Shown: positions 21,110 through 32,669 of the stretch, in pieces
How the letters are laid out: every line of letters begins with the position of its first letter
Position numbering within the stretch: position 1 is the first letter of the stretch
Source: Jaminaea rosea
Lineage: Eukaryota; Basidiomycota; Exobasidiomycetes; Microstromatales
Length of the DNA stretch: 64,000 bases
Assembly (NCBI RefSeq): GCF_003144245.1
Contig: NW_020289979.1
Location: 62,001-126,000, forward strand
Direction of reading: 5' to 3'
The notes under the pieces: model-generated
The model's input: only the letters and a program-made list of their open reading frames with translations
The model's database searches: none
What the model was told of the DNA's origin: nothing
Program-made: the position numbers and the translations under genes

Positions 21110-22993
21110 ATGACTAGCAGCGATAACAAGGACAACAACAAGTTCACCACTCCGCCGGGCTGGACGCCCCACCCTACCCTTCCTAATGCCCTGCTTCGGC
21201 CCATCAGCAACAATGAGAGATTCTTCTTGACATCGGAACGAGTGACGGGCGCTAGGACCTCGTGAGTTCCTCCCAGCATGCTCATACGTAACAGCTCAGC
21301 AGAGTTCCCTCCGCACCTGTCGCTCCACTCTCTCAGAATCGGTGCGTCGCTGCTCCTCGACTTTGACAGTCCCGTCGAGGCCCAAGACCTCCTCCGTCGA
21401 CTCAACAAGGCCTGGCTGTACACGCGCGCTCAGTGTCCTTCTTTGGGATTCAAGGTTGCCAATGCCAACAACGGGTCGACCGGCAGTGAGGACACTTGCA
21501 TGGTCTACGAAGATTTGACCAGCACAAAGCAAGCCTTCGAATGGGCAGAGCAGACGGTGCACGTCAAGCACATCAACGACCCCAGCGGTACGCTCGACGT
21601 GCGCATCCTTGAGGGTCACCACGAAGATCCTATCGTAGCCAAGACGGTGGACCACCATATCGAATGCCTCATCGCAACTTCGCCTGCCCCTCGAGCCTGG
21701 CTAAGGCTATGGCTTGATCACAACATGATGGACGGCCCTTCGTCCCGTTGGCTGCTGGCGCACCTAGTCAAGTACCTCTCACTTTCGCCAGAGAGCCTCG
21801 AGATCGACTGGGCTAGCGAGTCGGAGCAGGCGCGTATACGCTCTCGTCTGCTTCCTGGGACCGCACTGCCCTTCCTCAAGCCCGAGTACCGCGATCAAAA
21901 GCTTGACGTCAAGGCCGATCCGCAGAAGCAGTTCGCGGCCGTCACGCGAGAGGTGAGCGGCAATGTCTCCTCAGGCTTCGCAGCTTTCACTGACTTCCTC
22001 CTGCTACCATCTTGCTAGGCCTTTTCTACCTTGAAGCCCTTCTCTGGCGGCTCTGAGGTCGAATTAAGCGCAGCGAAGACTTTCACTACTCGACTCAAAT
22101 TGTCAAGCGACGAAACGCGCCAGGCTCGCAACTTCTGCCATCGGCATAACGTGACTGTCACGGCCTTGTTACTCTCGACGGCCGTCGTTCGCCAGACGAT
22201 TCTCCGCTCAGAGAAGTGGCCTTTGCCCGCAGGAGACCGATTCATAGGCCTCTTCCCCGTAGACTCACGTCCTGCATGGGTCGAATCGGAGCGTGGCAAC
22301 GTTGGCTTGTACACAGCCTACACGGCATGCGAGATCCGAACGGGAAGCCTCTTCCAGGACGTCAAAAATCCAAGCGCTGCGTCTCCGCAGCAGGTCAGAA
22401 ACGCCATTCTCGAAGGGGCCCGTCATGCCTCAGAGCAGTATCAGTGGACTAGACGTGAGCCTCACCGAGCTCAGCTTTGCGCCCGGACAGAGCAGACCAT
22501 CGCCGAGGTGCTTAGCGCAATGGCTGCCGGAACCTTGCAGTGAATACGCGCAAGACGGTGTGCCCCGACTGACGCTCTCAGCTGACCATGACCGAACCTG
22601 CTTCCTTCTCAGGGTCGACGCGCTCCCGTTTTGGCTCTTCTCTGATGGTCCCGTCGAATTGCCATCCCTCGGAGAGGAGAACCAGCCACAAGTCGGTGGT
22701 GGCTTGATCATGACGATTCGCGATTACGATTTGCTAAACAACGGCAAAGGCAGCGTGTGAGTGCGCTCGAGTGTGCTGAGTGTTCCTCGCCGTTCCTCCT
22801 CCGCCGGCCTCGCTCACACGCTGACATTCACATCCCTGACTTTCCCAGCTGGCTTCGCTCCTGGATGTGGGAGGGACAGACGGTCATGAGCTTGACGGAG
22901 GGCGACTCTGGGGCATCGCGAGCGGAGATTGACGAGATGCTGCGGGTGTGGAAGGAAGACATGATGAACGTCGTTGCGACTGCGACGGAGTAG
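21110..22993 (+). CDS. condensation-fold CoA-dependent acyltransferase (Tri3/Mac-like)
   Basis: This is a putative acyltransferase of the chloramphenicol-acetyltransferase/condensation superfamily, closest in style to fungal Tri3-type 15-O-acetyltransferases and the Mac1/Mac2 acyltransferases of glycolipid synthesis in smuts. The exons read here are 21110-21261, 21337-21952, 22019-22454, 22516-22756 and 22849-22993 (529 aa). The active-site H-x3-D-G is in DHNMMDGPSSRW. The second half has the usual VTVTALLLSTAVV helix. The acceptor at 21336 gives a 75-nt intron; an alternative at 21294 would leave only 33 nt. The acceptor at 22515 was chosen on frame and could shift to 22581. The substrate is unknown, and no biosynthetic cluster surrounds it. 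It is convergent with the AC40 gene, 90 bp away. Confidence 0.7.
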
Positions 22994-23083
22994 CTGCGAG
23001 TAAGGCGCGTGGCGCGTGAAGGTTTTGTCATTCAAATCTAATAGTACAAGTTGAGAGTCAGTCTGCTGCATGCTATTCGCCCT

Positions 23084-24197
23084 CTATGATGAGATGCCAA
23101 GATCCTGCTCCAGCGCATCGAGCCCCTTGAGGGCGTCGGCGATCTTGTTCCTCATGACCTTGACGGCAGCCGGGAGCAAGCGCTGTGGTGTATACGGCCC
23201 CGTCGACTCGATGGAGAAGAGGAAATGATCGCGCACCCTGCCGAGCTTGACCTTGCCCTCAAATTCTTTGTGCCTCAAGACCTCCCTGCTGACGGTATCC
23301 TTCCTCGGATTCTTGACATATACCTCCTCTGCTCCGTCGCTTGTCCTCTTCCTCAATCCAATGACTCCCTCGGGGAAGCACTCGATGAACTTCCTGTGAT
23401 GCTCCTTGGGGATTCCCTGCGGCGAGATGTCGATGTGCGGGAGGAGTCGATACGATGCTGCAGCCACAGGGCTGTACTTGGCGTGGTCCTTTCCTTGTCC
23501 CTTTTCGCAGTGCAGCTCCATGCGCAGCTCTTGGCCTGGGCGCAGCTTGGCTAGGAGGATGTCTGGATTCACAGGGCGAGGGTCGTCTGCGCCGAACATG
23601 GAGGCTTGATCGCCCTTGGGATCCCAAGTCATGGCACCAGAGAGGACTGCGGGCGAGGTGTGAGAGAAAGGAAGCATGTCAGCTTGAGGTTGCTTTGCAC
23701 ACATGCTGGCCTGGCTCGCGTGCAGGATCCTCACCATTCGAGTTGATGTACTTTTTTTCCTCGTCCTTCTCGTCTTTCTTTGCCCCCTGAACACGCGAAC
23801 ACTGGATATTGAGGGTAAAGACGAGGGTGTTGTCCTCGGTAGCCTCGTCTCCCGGGTTCTTGTATACGATGCGATCAGGGTCGATTTGAATAGGGACTAG
23901 GCCAAGGCGATGTGCGAGCACCTCGTCCTGGATGATCGAGGTATTGTTGAAGATGTAGACATGCTCGATGGCTACGGTAGGCACCTCTGCTATGAGGATG
24001 CGCCTGAGGGCATTGGCAATGGATGCATCGACGCCAATCAAGTCCAACTCGATTCGCTCCGAGGAAAGGCGAGTGGGCTGCACAGTCAGGTTGGCGCCGA
24101 AGTCTTGGATATCAAAGGGCGCATCCGGTGGAGCAGAGACGGCACCGACCCTCTCTGGGTGTACCTCTACCAGGCGAGACTTGGCCACGGATGGCAT
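23084..24197 (-). CDS. RPC40: RNA polymerase I and III subunit AC40
   Basis: This is the shared alpha-like subunit of RNA polymerases I and III, which pairs with AC19 to nucleate assembly. The minus-strand exons are 24197-23735 and 23646-23084, giving 341 aa (yeast Rpc40 is 335 aa). The alpha-subunit signature is NALRRILIAEVPTVAIEHV, followed by NNTSIIQDEVLAHRLGLVPI. Later blocks are LRPGQELRMELHCEKGQGKDH and AKYSPVAAASYRLLP. An upstream in-frame ATG would add about 49 residues; the start used here (MPSVAKSRLVEV) fits the family. The single intron follows YINSN in phase 1. Confidence 0.93.
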
Positions 24198-24833
24198 GGT
24201 AGCGGGCGATGGCGAGGTGATGGTGGCAGTAATGAGCCAAGTGCATTCATTCACAACGTCGACTTTGGCCCTTGGACTGAAATTCCAGTCCGCCCCCCGA
24301 ACAGAGTCCCGTTCCGGCATGAAATGTGACCTCAGTCCGCCCACGCGCCTGCCTCGTCCGCCTGACGTCGTGTCCGCCTGTCGAGAGATTGACCTTTTGC
24401 AATTGGCACAGCCCGCCTTGACTCCGTCGTCTTCAACGATGTCGGTTACTCCGACTGGCCATTGATTACCTCGTGGTGTGTTGTAACATCGCCTTCTCTA
24501 CGCTCTCACGAAGACTGGCTCAGCTCACATCGCCTGCCTGTGATCTTTAGGTGGTCAGTCACGCTAGCACGCACGCCCCTTGCCTCTTGAACCGCCGACT
24601 CCTGATCTCGCAGGTCGGAGTCTTAAACCCCAGGCAGGGCAGCCGCGAGAGGAATTGCTTGCAAGTCGACCGGCAGGCGAGCGCCCAATCCAATCTGCAA
24701 TCGAATCGAATTGCCAGTCGGCCAGCCAGCCCGCCTCCCCCCGTCCCCTCGCTACCACCCACGACCTGGCCCCTTGGAACCTGCTCCTCATCGTCACCTT
24801 GGTCCCCTGCCAACGTTGCCAACGTTGCCCGCC
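24198..24833. promoter_or_regulatory. divergent promoter, AC40 and OPT transporter
   Basis: This 636-bp spacer is between two divergent genes. Two copies of CCAACGTTG lie in tandem just before the OPT start (about 24810-24828). I see no convincing extra gene. Confidence 0.5.
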
Positions 24834-27800
24834 ATGAGCGGTCATCGCCCTGGCACATCGCGAAATCGACCTGCGACGAGTAGCAATCGACAACGACCGC
24901 CCACTGCCTCCCAGCGAGGTCAGACGAGGGGCACGACAGCGGGCGAGAGCGCAGATGCTAGATATGACGAGGAGGAAGACTTGCAGGAGCAGTGGGATGA
25001 AGAGAGTGATGAAGAAGACGTCTTTGCCTACCTGCCTCGTGAGTCTGTGCGGCAATGATGAGGCCCAACGACATGCTCACTCTCACGCCTCGCGCCTCGC
25101 GCCTCGCACCTCATGCCTCACTCAGCCTCCATCGGCCCTGCGCCTACCGTAGTCGTCTCGGAGGACCCTCAGCCTTTTGGCAACAATGCCGATGCTACTC
25201 AGCCTGGTCCAGGCGGCTCACAGTCCGGCGACTACTACCTCGATGAAGCAACGGGCACAGTCTACGATGGACAGGGTCGACCAGTCGATCCAGCTACGCT
25301 CCAACAGCGACCCACCAGCGTAGGCACAATGGAAGTCGTCCATTCTGCACCCAACACGGCCAACAATCAGCCCAACAATACCACAGCTCCCCATGCTGCC
25401 ATGACATCTCGTGCAGACCCACGCCTCTCGTACGATCGCAAGTCGTCGGATACATCGAGCTACTCAGCGCCCTTGGCACACGCATCCAGCTACTCTGCCT
25501 ACTCGCCTCACGATCCAAACGTGCGAATGCGCAACAACCGCCTCAGTATGGGAGCAGATGGTCCACTAAGCCCAGACAGCGAGCTCAAGTTCAACCTCGA
25601 TGCAGACCCACTGACTCAGCATAAGCTCATGCGATACTCGTCGGACCTCGACTCTCACAGCATGGGAATGGGAATGGGACTCGCTCATGGCATAGACTAC
25701 GAGACGGCAGAGGTGGGCCCACGAGGCATCAAGATGGTAGAATTGGAGATGGAGGGCGACGAGGATTCGCCCTACCCCGAGGTGCGCGCATCAGTGTCCA
25801 ATGTAGACGATACCGACATGCCAGCCAATACGGTGCGAATGTGGATCATCGCTTTGCTACTCACCACTCTCGGTGGAGGTATCAACCAGATCCTCGTCCT
25901 CCGCTACCCAGCGCCAACCCTCACACCGCTCATCGTTCAAGTCGTTTCCTATCCTCTGGGTAAGCTCTTCGCAGCTATCCTCCCCTACCGCTCCTTTGAT
26001 ATGCCCCGCTGGCTCGGCGGTGGCTCTTGGTCCCTCAATCCGGGCATGTTCAACATCAAGGAGCACACGGCCATCGTCATCATGGCCAACGTAGGATTGG
26101 TACAGATGTACGCCCTAAATGCCGTCGTCGCCCTCGACTCGCCCTACTACTACGGCGCTGCCAAGCCCATCGGCTTCTCACTTCTCCTCACCATCTCATC
26201 GCAGCTCTTCGCCGTCGCCGTCGCTGGACTGACGCGCAAATTCCTCGTGCGTCCTGGATCCATGATCTGGCCTCAAGTTCTCGTCTTCTGTACCGTCTTC
26301 AACACGCTTCACGCAGAGGACGATGCGCAGGACGGCTCCGTCAGCCGCTTCAAGTACTTTGTTGGGCTGAGCCTCGCTGCCTTTGTCTGGTGGTTCTTAC
26401 CTGGATGGCTTTTCACGGCTTTGTCGTCCTTTGGTTTCCTCTGCTGGATCTGGCCCAACTCTTACACCGTCAACACCCTCTTCGGTACGACGTCGGGTCT
26501 CGGAATGACTTTCCTCACCTTTGACTGGCAGCTCATCAGCTATCAGACCAGCCCGCTCGTCACGCCGTGGTGGGCGCAGTGCAACTTGTTCATTGGCTTT
26601 GTCTTGTTCCTCTGGATCGTTGCGCCGATCCTTTATTGGACAAACGTGAGTTGGCCGGAGAAGGACAGCACTCTGGGTGCAACTGATTGACCATCTCCCC
26701 GTGGCACGCGCACGCAGGTGTACAACTTCTCATACCTACCCTTCAACTCGAGCAGAGCCTTTGACCGCTTTGGTGAGCCATACAATGTCAAGAGCGTCTT
26801 CGATCCGGTGACGGGAGGCATCGACATGACTGCCTACGAGTCGTACTCGCGCCTCTACCTGGGAACCACGTACTACATCGTCTTTTGGACGGGCATGGCC
26901 ACGATGACGTCGGTCCTCGTGCACACGACCCTCTATCATGGTAGCGCCATTCTTCGCGGCCTGCGAGGCGTGCAGACGGAAGAGGTGGGTGCGAGCGACG
27001 AGCACGGAGCAGTATCGTGATAGCTGATGTTTTCCCCTCATGCAGGACGACATTCACGCCAAGATGATGCGGCGCTATAATGAAGCCCCCTACTGGTGGT
27101 ACGGCATCGTAGGCGTCCTGTCCATCGTCCTCGCCATCATCTGCGCCGAAGTCTACGACACAGGTCTCCCGGTCTGGGCCCTCCTCATTGCCCTCATCAT
27201 TCCGATCGTCTATTACCTGCCCTCTGGCTTCATCTACGCCTTGACCGGCACGCAGATCGGTGTCAATCTAGTCTCCGAGCTCGTAGCAGGCTACGCACTA
27301 CCAAGCAAGTCTCTGCCCAACATGATGGTCAAGCTCTACTCGCAAGTCGGCCTCACGCAGGGCTTCTTGTGCTCACAGAATCTCAAGCTCGGCCATTACA
27401 TGAAGGTCAGCCCGCGGCTGACCTTTTGGGTCATGCTCATCGGTACGGTTTGGGCTTCGGTGGTGCAAGTCTTTGTCAACCTCTTCATGCGCACCCACGT
27501 TAACGAGATATGTGAGTCAGGTGCGGCATGGCCCAAACGTATCCATCGAGAAGAGAGGAATTGACGAGCTTCCTGTTTCAACCTCCCTCGCGCCAGGCTC
27601 GGCTGAAAATGCCCATCAATTCACCTGCCCTCAAGCAAGCGTCTACTACACGTCTTCAATCATCTGGGGCGTCATTGGTCCTCGTCGCATGTTCAACAGC
27701 GGCTACTACAGCAGCATCTACTGGGCCCTTCTCGTAGGCGCCTTGGTTCCCATCCCCATCTTCTTTGCCAGCCGCCGCTGGCCCAACAGCGTCCTCAAGG

Positions 27801-28147
27801 TCGTCAACGTCCCGCTCTTTTTCACCTCTACGAGCCTGATTCCACCGGCAGCGGGCATCGTCGTGTCCTCGTGGTTTGCCGTCGGCTTCGTCTTCCAATA
27901 CGTGATCCGCAAGAAGGCCTTCCGCTGGTGGTCAAGGTACAACTTTATCACCAGCGCGGCCATGGATACGGGCACCATCCTGTCGAGCATCATAGTCTTC
28001 TTGGCACTGGTGCTGCCGCGCGATGGCCAGATTTTCCTGCACTGGTGGGGGAACGACATCACGGGTAGGACGCTAGATGCGACTGAGGGGGCGAGGTTGA
28101 ACATGCCGCCCGAGAATGGGTTCGCGCCTGCGCCCAATGGCTTGTGA
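24834..28147 (+). CDS. OPT-family oligopeptide transporter
   Basis: This is a proton-coupled oligopeptide transporter of the fungal OPT family (peptides, glutathione, possibly metal chelates) in the plasma or an internal membrane. The exons are 24834-25038, 25126-26645, 26718-26984, 27046-27511 and 27597-28147 (1002 aa). An acidic, Ser-rich cytosolic N-terminus of about 330 residues precedes the transport core, longer than in yeast Opt1. The core begins TVRMWIIALLLTTLGGGINQ and includes NPGMFNIKEHTAIVIMANVG, ALTGTQIGVNLVSELVAGY, IC-SAENAHQFTCP and SVYYTSSIIWGVIGPRRMF. The splice after VNEI creates the conserved cysteine of the IC-FTCP segment. Intron 1 carries a 7-bp repeat. Confidence 0.9.
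25086..25120. repeat. 7-bp tandem repeat in intron 1 of the OPT gene
   Basis: About five imperfect copies of a CGCCTCG heptamer lie just before the 3' splice acceptor of the OPT gene's first intron. The period is the same as the repeat in the secreted-protein intron near 13.97 kb. Confidence 0.8.
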
Positions 28148-28535
28148 GCGTGCTTTTCTCAAAGTGGCCAGCTCGTGTCAATCCTCTTTTCTCTTGTTGT
28201 CGCGTCGTGTATTGTCTCTTGCTGAGCTGGTCACCCAATTTGATCGATTGCTGCAGTCGTGAACGCTGTGCGAGGGAGAAGTGAGGAAGTAGACGCAACA
28301 GCCACGTGGGCGGGGAAGGAGCGAACAGGAATCGGGACGGGCGCGGCGGGGCGAGCGAGCCAGTCGAATGCCGGGGCATCGGTCGACCTTCGCATTGATC
28401 ATCACCACCATCGATCACCAGAATACGAGAGCGACGACGTTGACGCGCCGTCACCTAGTATCTCGCGCCCGCATCGCCCTCTTCGCCCTCGTCTCCCTCC
28501 TTTTCTGACGTTCCCCGCATAGATCGATCGCAGCC
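28148..28535. other. intergenic, OPT to NDUFA8
   Basis: This is the 3' flank of the OPT gene and the promoter of the NDUFA8 homologue. I see no additional gene. Confidence 0.55.
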
Positions 28536-29084
28536 ATGGCGACGCACCGAGAGGCCAATTTCCCCTCTACTCCGTACGTGGACCCCTCGCCTTCCCCCTC
28601 ATCAATCCCCCACGTAGACGAGGTAGGCGCCACTTCTGCTCCCTTGAAGTCGGCCAGCTTTTTCCTCGGCTCATACTGTCAAAAGTACAACGAGGACTTT
28701 ATGCTTTGCAAGAGCGAGAACAGGGACCCAGAGCATTGCCTCAAGGAAGGGAGGAGGGTGACGCGATGCGCTCAGGACCTGTAAGTTGGCGCGAGCTCGC
28801 CAGACTTATCATGAAAGACTGCCTCGACTGATAGCCTATCTTTTCCGCTCTTCCTTGCCAGCATCCGTAAACTCAACCAAAACTGCGCCAAGGAGTGGGA
28901 AGCCCATTGGCAATGCCTCGAGCGTCAGAATCACGAGCTTCACTTGTGCCGCAAGCCCGAGAGGACGTTCAACCAATGCGTCTTTGACAAGCTGCAGCTG
29001 AAGAAGGAGATTCCGGGGACACCAGAAGGCAAAGAGCAGATTCACGAAAAGAAGAATCCGATTTGGAAGGGGATGCAGCGTTGA
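28536..29084 (+). CDS. complex I subunit NDUFA8 homologue (quadruple CX9C)
   Basis: This is an accessory subunit of mitochondrial NADH:ubiquinone oxidoreductase, located on the intermembrane-space side. The exons are 28536-28780 and 28862-29084 (155 aa). Four CX9C motifs are complete: CQKYNEDFMLC, CLKEGRRVTRC, CAKEWEAHWQC and CRKPERTFNQC, giving two CHCH pairs imported through Mia40. No N-terminal presequence is expected for this import route and none is obvious. The C-terminus ends in KKNPIWKGMQR. Its presence shows that this fungus keeps complex I. Confidence 0.9.
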
Positions 29085-29401
29085 GTGGGCCAAGGAGTGC
29101 AATTGGGCGGAGGTGACGAAGGAACAGTGGTAGATGAGGGGAGGAGGCAAGCTGGTAGCGATCTCTGCCTTCCCTGGCAAGGCCTTGTATCATGTGTACG
29201 GCCTCCCTCTGACGATATCAACAGCATACAACCAAGAGATGCTCTCTCACGTGGTGGTTGCTCCTCGTTTGATCCGCTTGATCTCCTTCCGTGTTCGAGT
29301 GGCCGCTGCCTTTTCTCCTTGGATCCCACCACACCTCTGGTGGAGGCAGGGACGTCTCTATAGTGCAAAGAAGGCTACCACCTGAGCCACCTCTCTTGTC
29401 C
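29085..29401. other. intergenic, NDUFA8 to RRN11-like gene
   Basis: This is a 317-bp spacer between two head-to-tail genes. It is GC-rich, with no supportable feature. Confidence 0.5.
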
Positions 29402-30244
29402 ATGCTCCCTTTCTCGCCTCCCCCACCAATCGCCAAAAATGGTCGTATCTACTCACACGGCCATCCTGTCCCATCACGCGGTCAAGCGACGGGGACCATA
29501 ACCCATCGTCAGGCGCACCTTCTCTATCTGCACTCGCTCCTCTACACCTTGCTGCAACGGCATCCTACGCTAGAGGGAAGCGAGGCAAAGCAGCGTAATG
29601 CTGATCGAGTGGGAAGGATCATCAGGGTGCTGTGGAGTGTGCAGGAGTGGAGGGATGGCGAGCTTTGGAGGTTGGGGATGGAGTGGTGTTCGCTAGATAC
29701 AAGTCAAGATGAGACGAGGCACCTAGAAGCAACGTCAACGTCATCACAGAACGGTGACGGGTCAAAACGGAGGCAAAGATCAGACTCAGCAGCATCCACC
29801 TCATCCTCTTCTTCGTCATCATCCGCCGCTTCATCCGCTTCATCAGACGCATCCTCAACTTTTTCTGACATTCGTCAACGTCACACACAGCCTCGACGAC
29901 AGACTCACACCGACCGCGAAAGCGCAGCGCAAAGTACGCAGCATCGCATCGCTTTTCTTCGTGCAGTCTCTATACGAAGACGAGGCTTGCGTCCCCTCTT
30001 GCTAGCACAGAGGGCTCAAGAAATGATGACTTTGGGCAAATGGAAGGAGATCCTCGACGAGATTGAGCTCGTGATCCAAGCGGAGCCCTACCGTAGTCAA
30101 CCAGAGCTCAACCTCTATGCTGGGCTACTCGTCGTATTACTTTCATCGCACAACAACGGGGGACTGCGCGATGCACATGCCAACGGGGACGGCCTGCAAA
30201 GCGATGATGAAGAGGGCAGAGGAGGGAGTCTCGGCGAGGAATGA
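29402..30244 (+). CDS. possible RRN11-like RNA polymerase I core-factor subunit
   Basis: This is a single-exon 280-aa protein. Residues about 25-90 form a helical segment (QAHLLYLHSLLYTLLQRHP, then ADRVGRIIRVLWSVQEWRDG). A Ser-rich linker with a long serine run follows. A second helical segment comes near the C-terminus (RAQEMMTLGKWKEILDEIEL, then PELNLYAGLLVVLLS). This layout recalls fungal Rrn11, a TPR-like subunit of the Pol I core factor, where an RAARALGLLLR block is followed by a PELLRLRG block. The match is by eye and modest, so the name is tentative. The ATG at 29402 is the first in frame. Confidence 0.5.
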   Translation: MLPFSPPPPIAKNGRIYSHGHPVPSRGQATGTITHRQAHLLYLHSLLYTLLQRHPTLEGSEAKQRNADRVGRIIRVLWSVQEWRDGELWRLGMEWCSLDTSQDETRHLEATSTSSQNGDGSKRRQRSDSAASTSSSSSSSSAASSASSDASSTFSDIRQRHTQPRRQTHTDRESAAQSTQHRIAFLRAVSIRRRGLRPLLLAQRAQEMMTLGKWKEILDEIELVIQAEPYRSQPELNLYAGLLVVLLSSHNNGGLRDAHANGDGLQSDDEEGRGGSLGEE

Positions 30245-30375
30245 AATGAGGCAAATCTTGTATTCTTAGTGGAAGAAGGAAGAGATGGAGATCGCCACTT
30301 GGGGCGAGATGAGGAGATTGAAAGGAGATCTTAAATAGGCCCTGCTCTACTGTCGCCTCCCCAAAGACCACCGAC

Positions 30376-32669
30376 TCACACGGTGCTCCCTCCGCTGGAC
30401 CCCCCAGCGCTCTTCAAGCTCTTGTCGCTGCTCTTCTCACGCAGCCCAGCTTCGTCCACAGTGCTGGCCTCACACTCGACCTCACCATCGGCATGATGAC
30501 CCTTACTCTTGCCCGCCAGCTTCCCCTCATCCTCCTCAGTTGCAAGGGGCGCTTCCTCGAATCGCGTACCCAATCGCTCAGGCCCAAAGGCCAGCAGGAC
30601 CACGATGACAACCACAGCAATCGAGGACACGATAGCCATCACGGGTCCATAGGCCTCAACGTGGCGCCCCTCGGGTGTGATGGTGTGAAAGCGCTCAGCA
30701 AGGATGTTGACTACCTGCGTCGTGGGCGAGGACAGAGCTGCACCGACTTGGTAGCTGAGACCAACGACCAGAGCGCGCCAGGAAGGGTGGCAGATCTCGG
30801 AGAGGTAGATGGGAATGACGGCTGAGAGGGAAAGGGTGGAAGCACCTCAGATCAATATGAGTGCTTCTTGAAAAGCCTCAGCAAGCATGCCACTCACACC
30901 AGCTCTGAGCCCAAGCCTGAAGCCAGAAGGCGCCAGCGCCAAGGGCACCCTCCGACGTGGGAATCACAGCCGCAGGAAGCACGGCGGCTGCGATGATGAG
31001 GCAGACGATCATGGTGCGACGACGTCCAAGGGATTGGCTGGTAGGAACGACGCATTGGTCAGTTGCAACGGCCGCCAGCTGCAATGCAAAAAGCAATGAT
31101 ACCCACGAGAAGTATGCGATCGCAAGACTGCCAAAAGTGGCCCCAAGCTTGGCATAGATGGCATTGCGTGAGGCCTGCGAGTTATTGAAGCCCTTGGATG
31201 TGACGAGGAAGGTCTGAACGCGGTACAGGAGAAGGCTGTAGTCAGAGGAGCGGCGTCCGACTCATGATGCTATCCTCATTCCCACTCACCACATAAGAGT
31301 CCTGCAAGGCGTGCCCATGGACCAGAAGCCAAGCGACCAGCACCGAGATGTACAACATGACCGGCCAGTCGACGACCATCATCTTGCGAAAGTTGCTGAA
31401 GAATGCCTTGGTAGCGTGCCCTGCCTTGCGGGCTTCGAGGTAGCGTGGCGCCTCAGGAAGGATGGCACGGAAGCAGCCGACGGCGAAGGAGAGACTGTAA
31501 CGATCAAGGTCAGAGAGTCAGTGCCGGCCGGTGACTTGAGTCACAGCAGATTGCTGCTCACCCGGCGCCGATGGCAAAGAGCGTGGGCCAATGTGCAGGG
31601 CCGATGGCGAGATTCGCGGCTGCGGCAACGATGTAGCTGATGGGGAAGGCCGATTGGAAGATGCCGGAGTAGACGCCGCGAGCCCGAACTGGGATTGACT
31701 CGAAGGCCCGTGAGGCTCCGCAGCCCTAGAAAGTGCGTCGCAAAGTCTTAGCATCTGGTCGTCATCGCGAAGAGGTGGAGATTCGGCCTACCCACAAAAA
31801 TTCCGCCCATACCCACGCCTGCCGTAGCGGACACCATCGACGGGTCAGCGAATCATCTTGCCAGCCACGTCCTCCACCACTCACCAAAGAAGGCTCTAGT
31901 GGCAAGAAAAGCAGGGAAGGTTGAAGCGTAGATAGATGCAATCTGCATCAGAGCCAGAAACCACAGATTGGTCGTCAGGGCCGCACGGCGCCCAAAGGCA
32001 TCGGCTACGATGCCCCAGATGGCGGCGCCCTGATGGGAGGCAGGCGAACTCGAGACTAGTCAGCTCCTTCGCCCAACTTGCTTCAACGATGCGCAGCCAC
32101 TGCAATACTCGCGACCATGCGGAATAGCATCGTGAGGGTAATGGCGCTAGCCATGGTACCCTTGGAGCTGCGAAAGGCGGGCAAGGAGGGGCGGGACGGC
32201 GTCGTCAGTAATTTGCCGTCTTCACCCACGGGCCGAGGGCGACCTCAATCCGCCGGCCCGATGTTGGGATCCCCTTGCTCACACCCCGTAGTAGGCAGCC
32301 AGCTTGACGATCTGCAGAGCGAGCGCATGACTTTCCAGAGTCAATGCCGGACACCCAGCGATAGTGCGAGAGAGATGAGACGCGAGGGGGTTAGAAGGCA
32401 GGCACAGACTCAGTCGGGGCTCACTCCAACACTCACAAGTCGAAGGAGTCGACGAAGGCCGCAAGCCAAGCTGTAACAGCCACAGCGGTGCTGTGGGTCG
32501 TCATCCCCTCCCAGCAGCTCAAGGGATTCGTGAAGCGCAAAGCCTGCCGCTGCTCCCAGCAGTCGACGTGCATCCCGTCGATGGGGTCCACGAAGGAGAT
32601 GTGCTGGCGCTGCCAGCGAAAGAGGTTGCGGAAGGAAGCCGAGGCGGACCAAGTGGCGCGACGAGGCAT
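30376..32669 (-). CDS. JEN1-like monocarboxylate/H+ symporter (MFS), 10 exons
   Basis: This is a major-facilitator carrier of the Jen lactate/pyruvate group. The minus-strand exons are 32669-32437, 32330-32283, 32167-32113, 32029-31885, 31818-31796, 31725-31562, 31494-31290, 31213-31107, 31037-30898 and 30821-30376 (521 aa). Joined exons give VDSFDFHALALQIVKLAAYYG, MLFRMVGAAIWGIVADAFGRR, GVGMGGIFGCGASRAFE, LLVHGHALQDSYVTFL (the HG-x2-QD block typical of Jen transporters) and VIPIYLSEI. Two features are odd: the intron at 32112-32030 starts GC rather than GT, and exon 5 is only 23 nt. The cytosolic tail is acidic and Lys/Ser-rich. Substrates are inferred from family only. Confidence 0.82.

Noticed and set aside
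21262-21294. 33-nt intron in the acyltransferase gene
   Set aside because: Too short for this genome; the acceptor at 21336 gives a 75-nt intron in the same frame and a better N-terminus.
17421-22993. Secondary-metabolite cluster (FAH, transporter, acyltransferase)
   Set aside because: No polyketide synthase, NRPS, P450 or regulator nearby; DUR3 and FAH are primary-metabolism genes.
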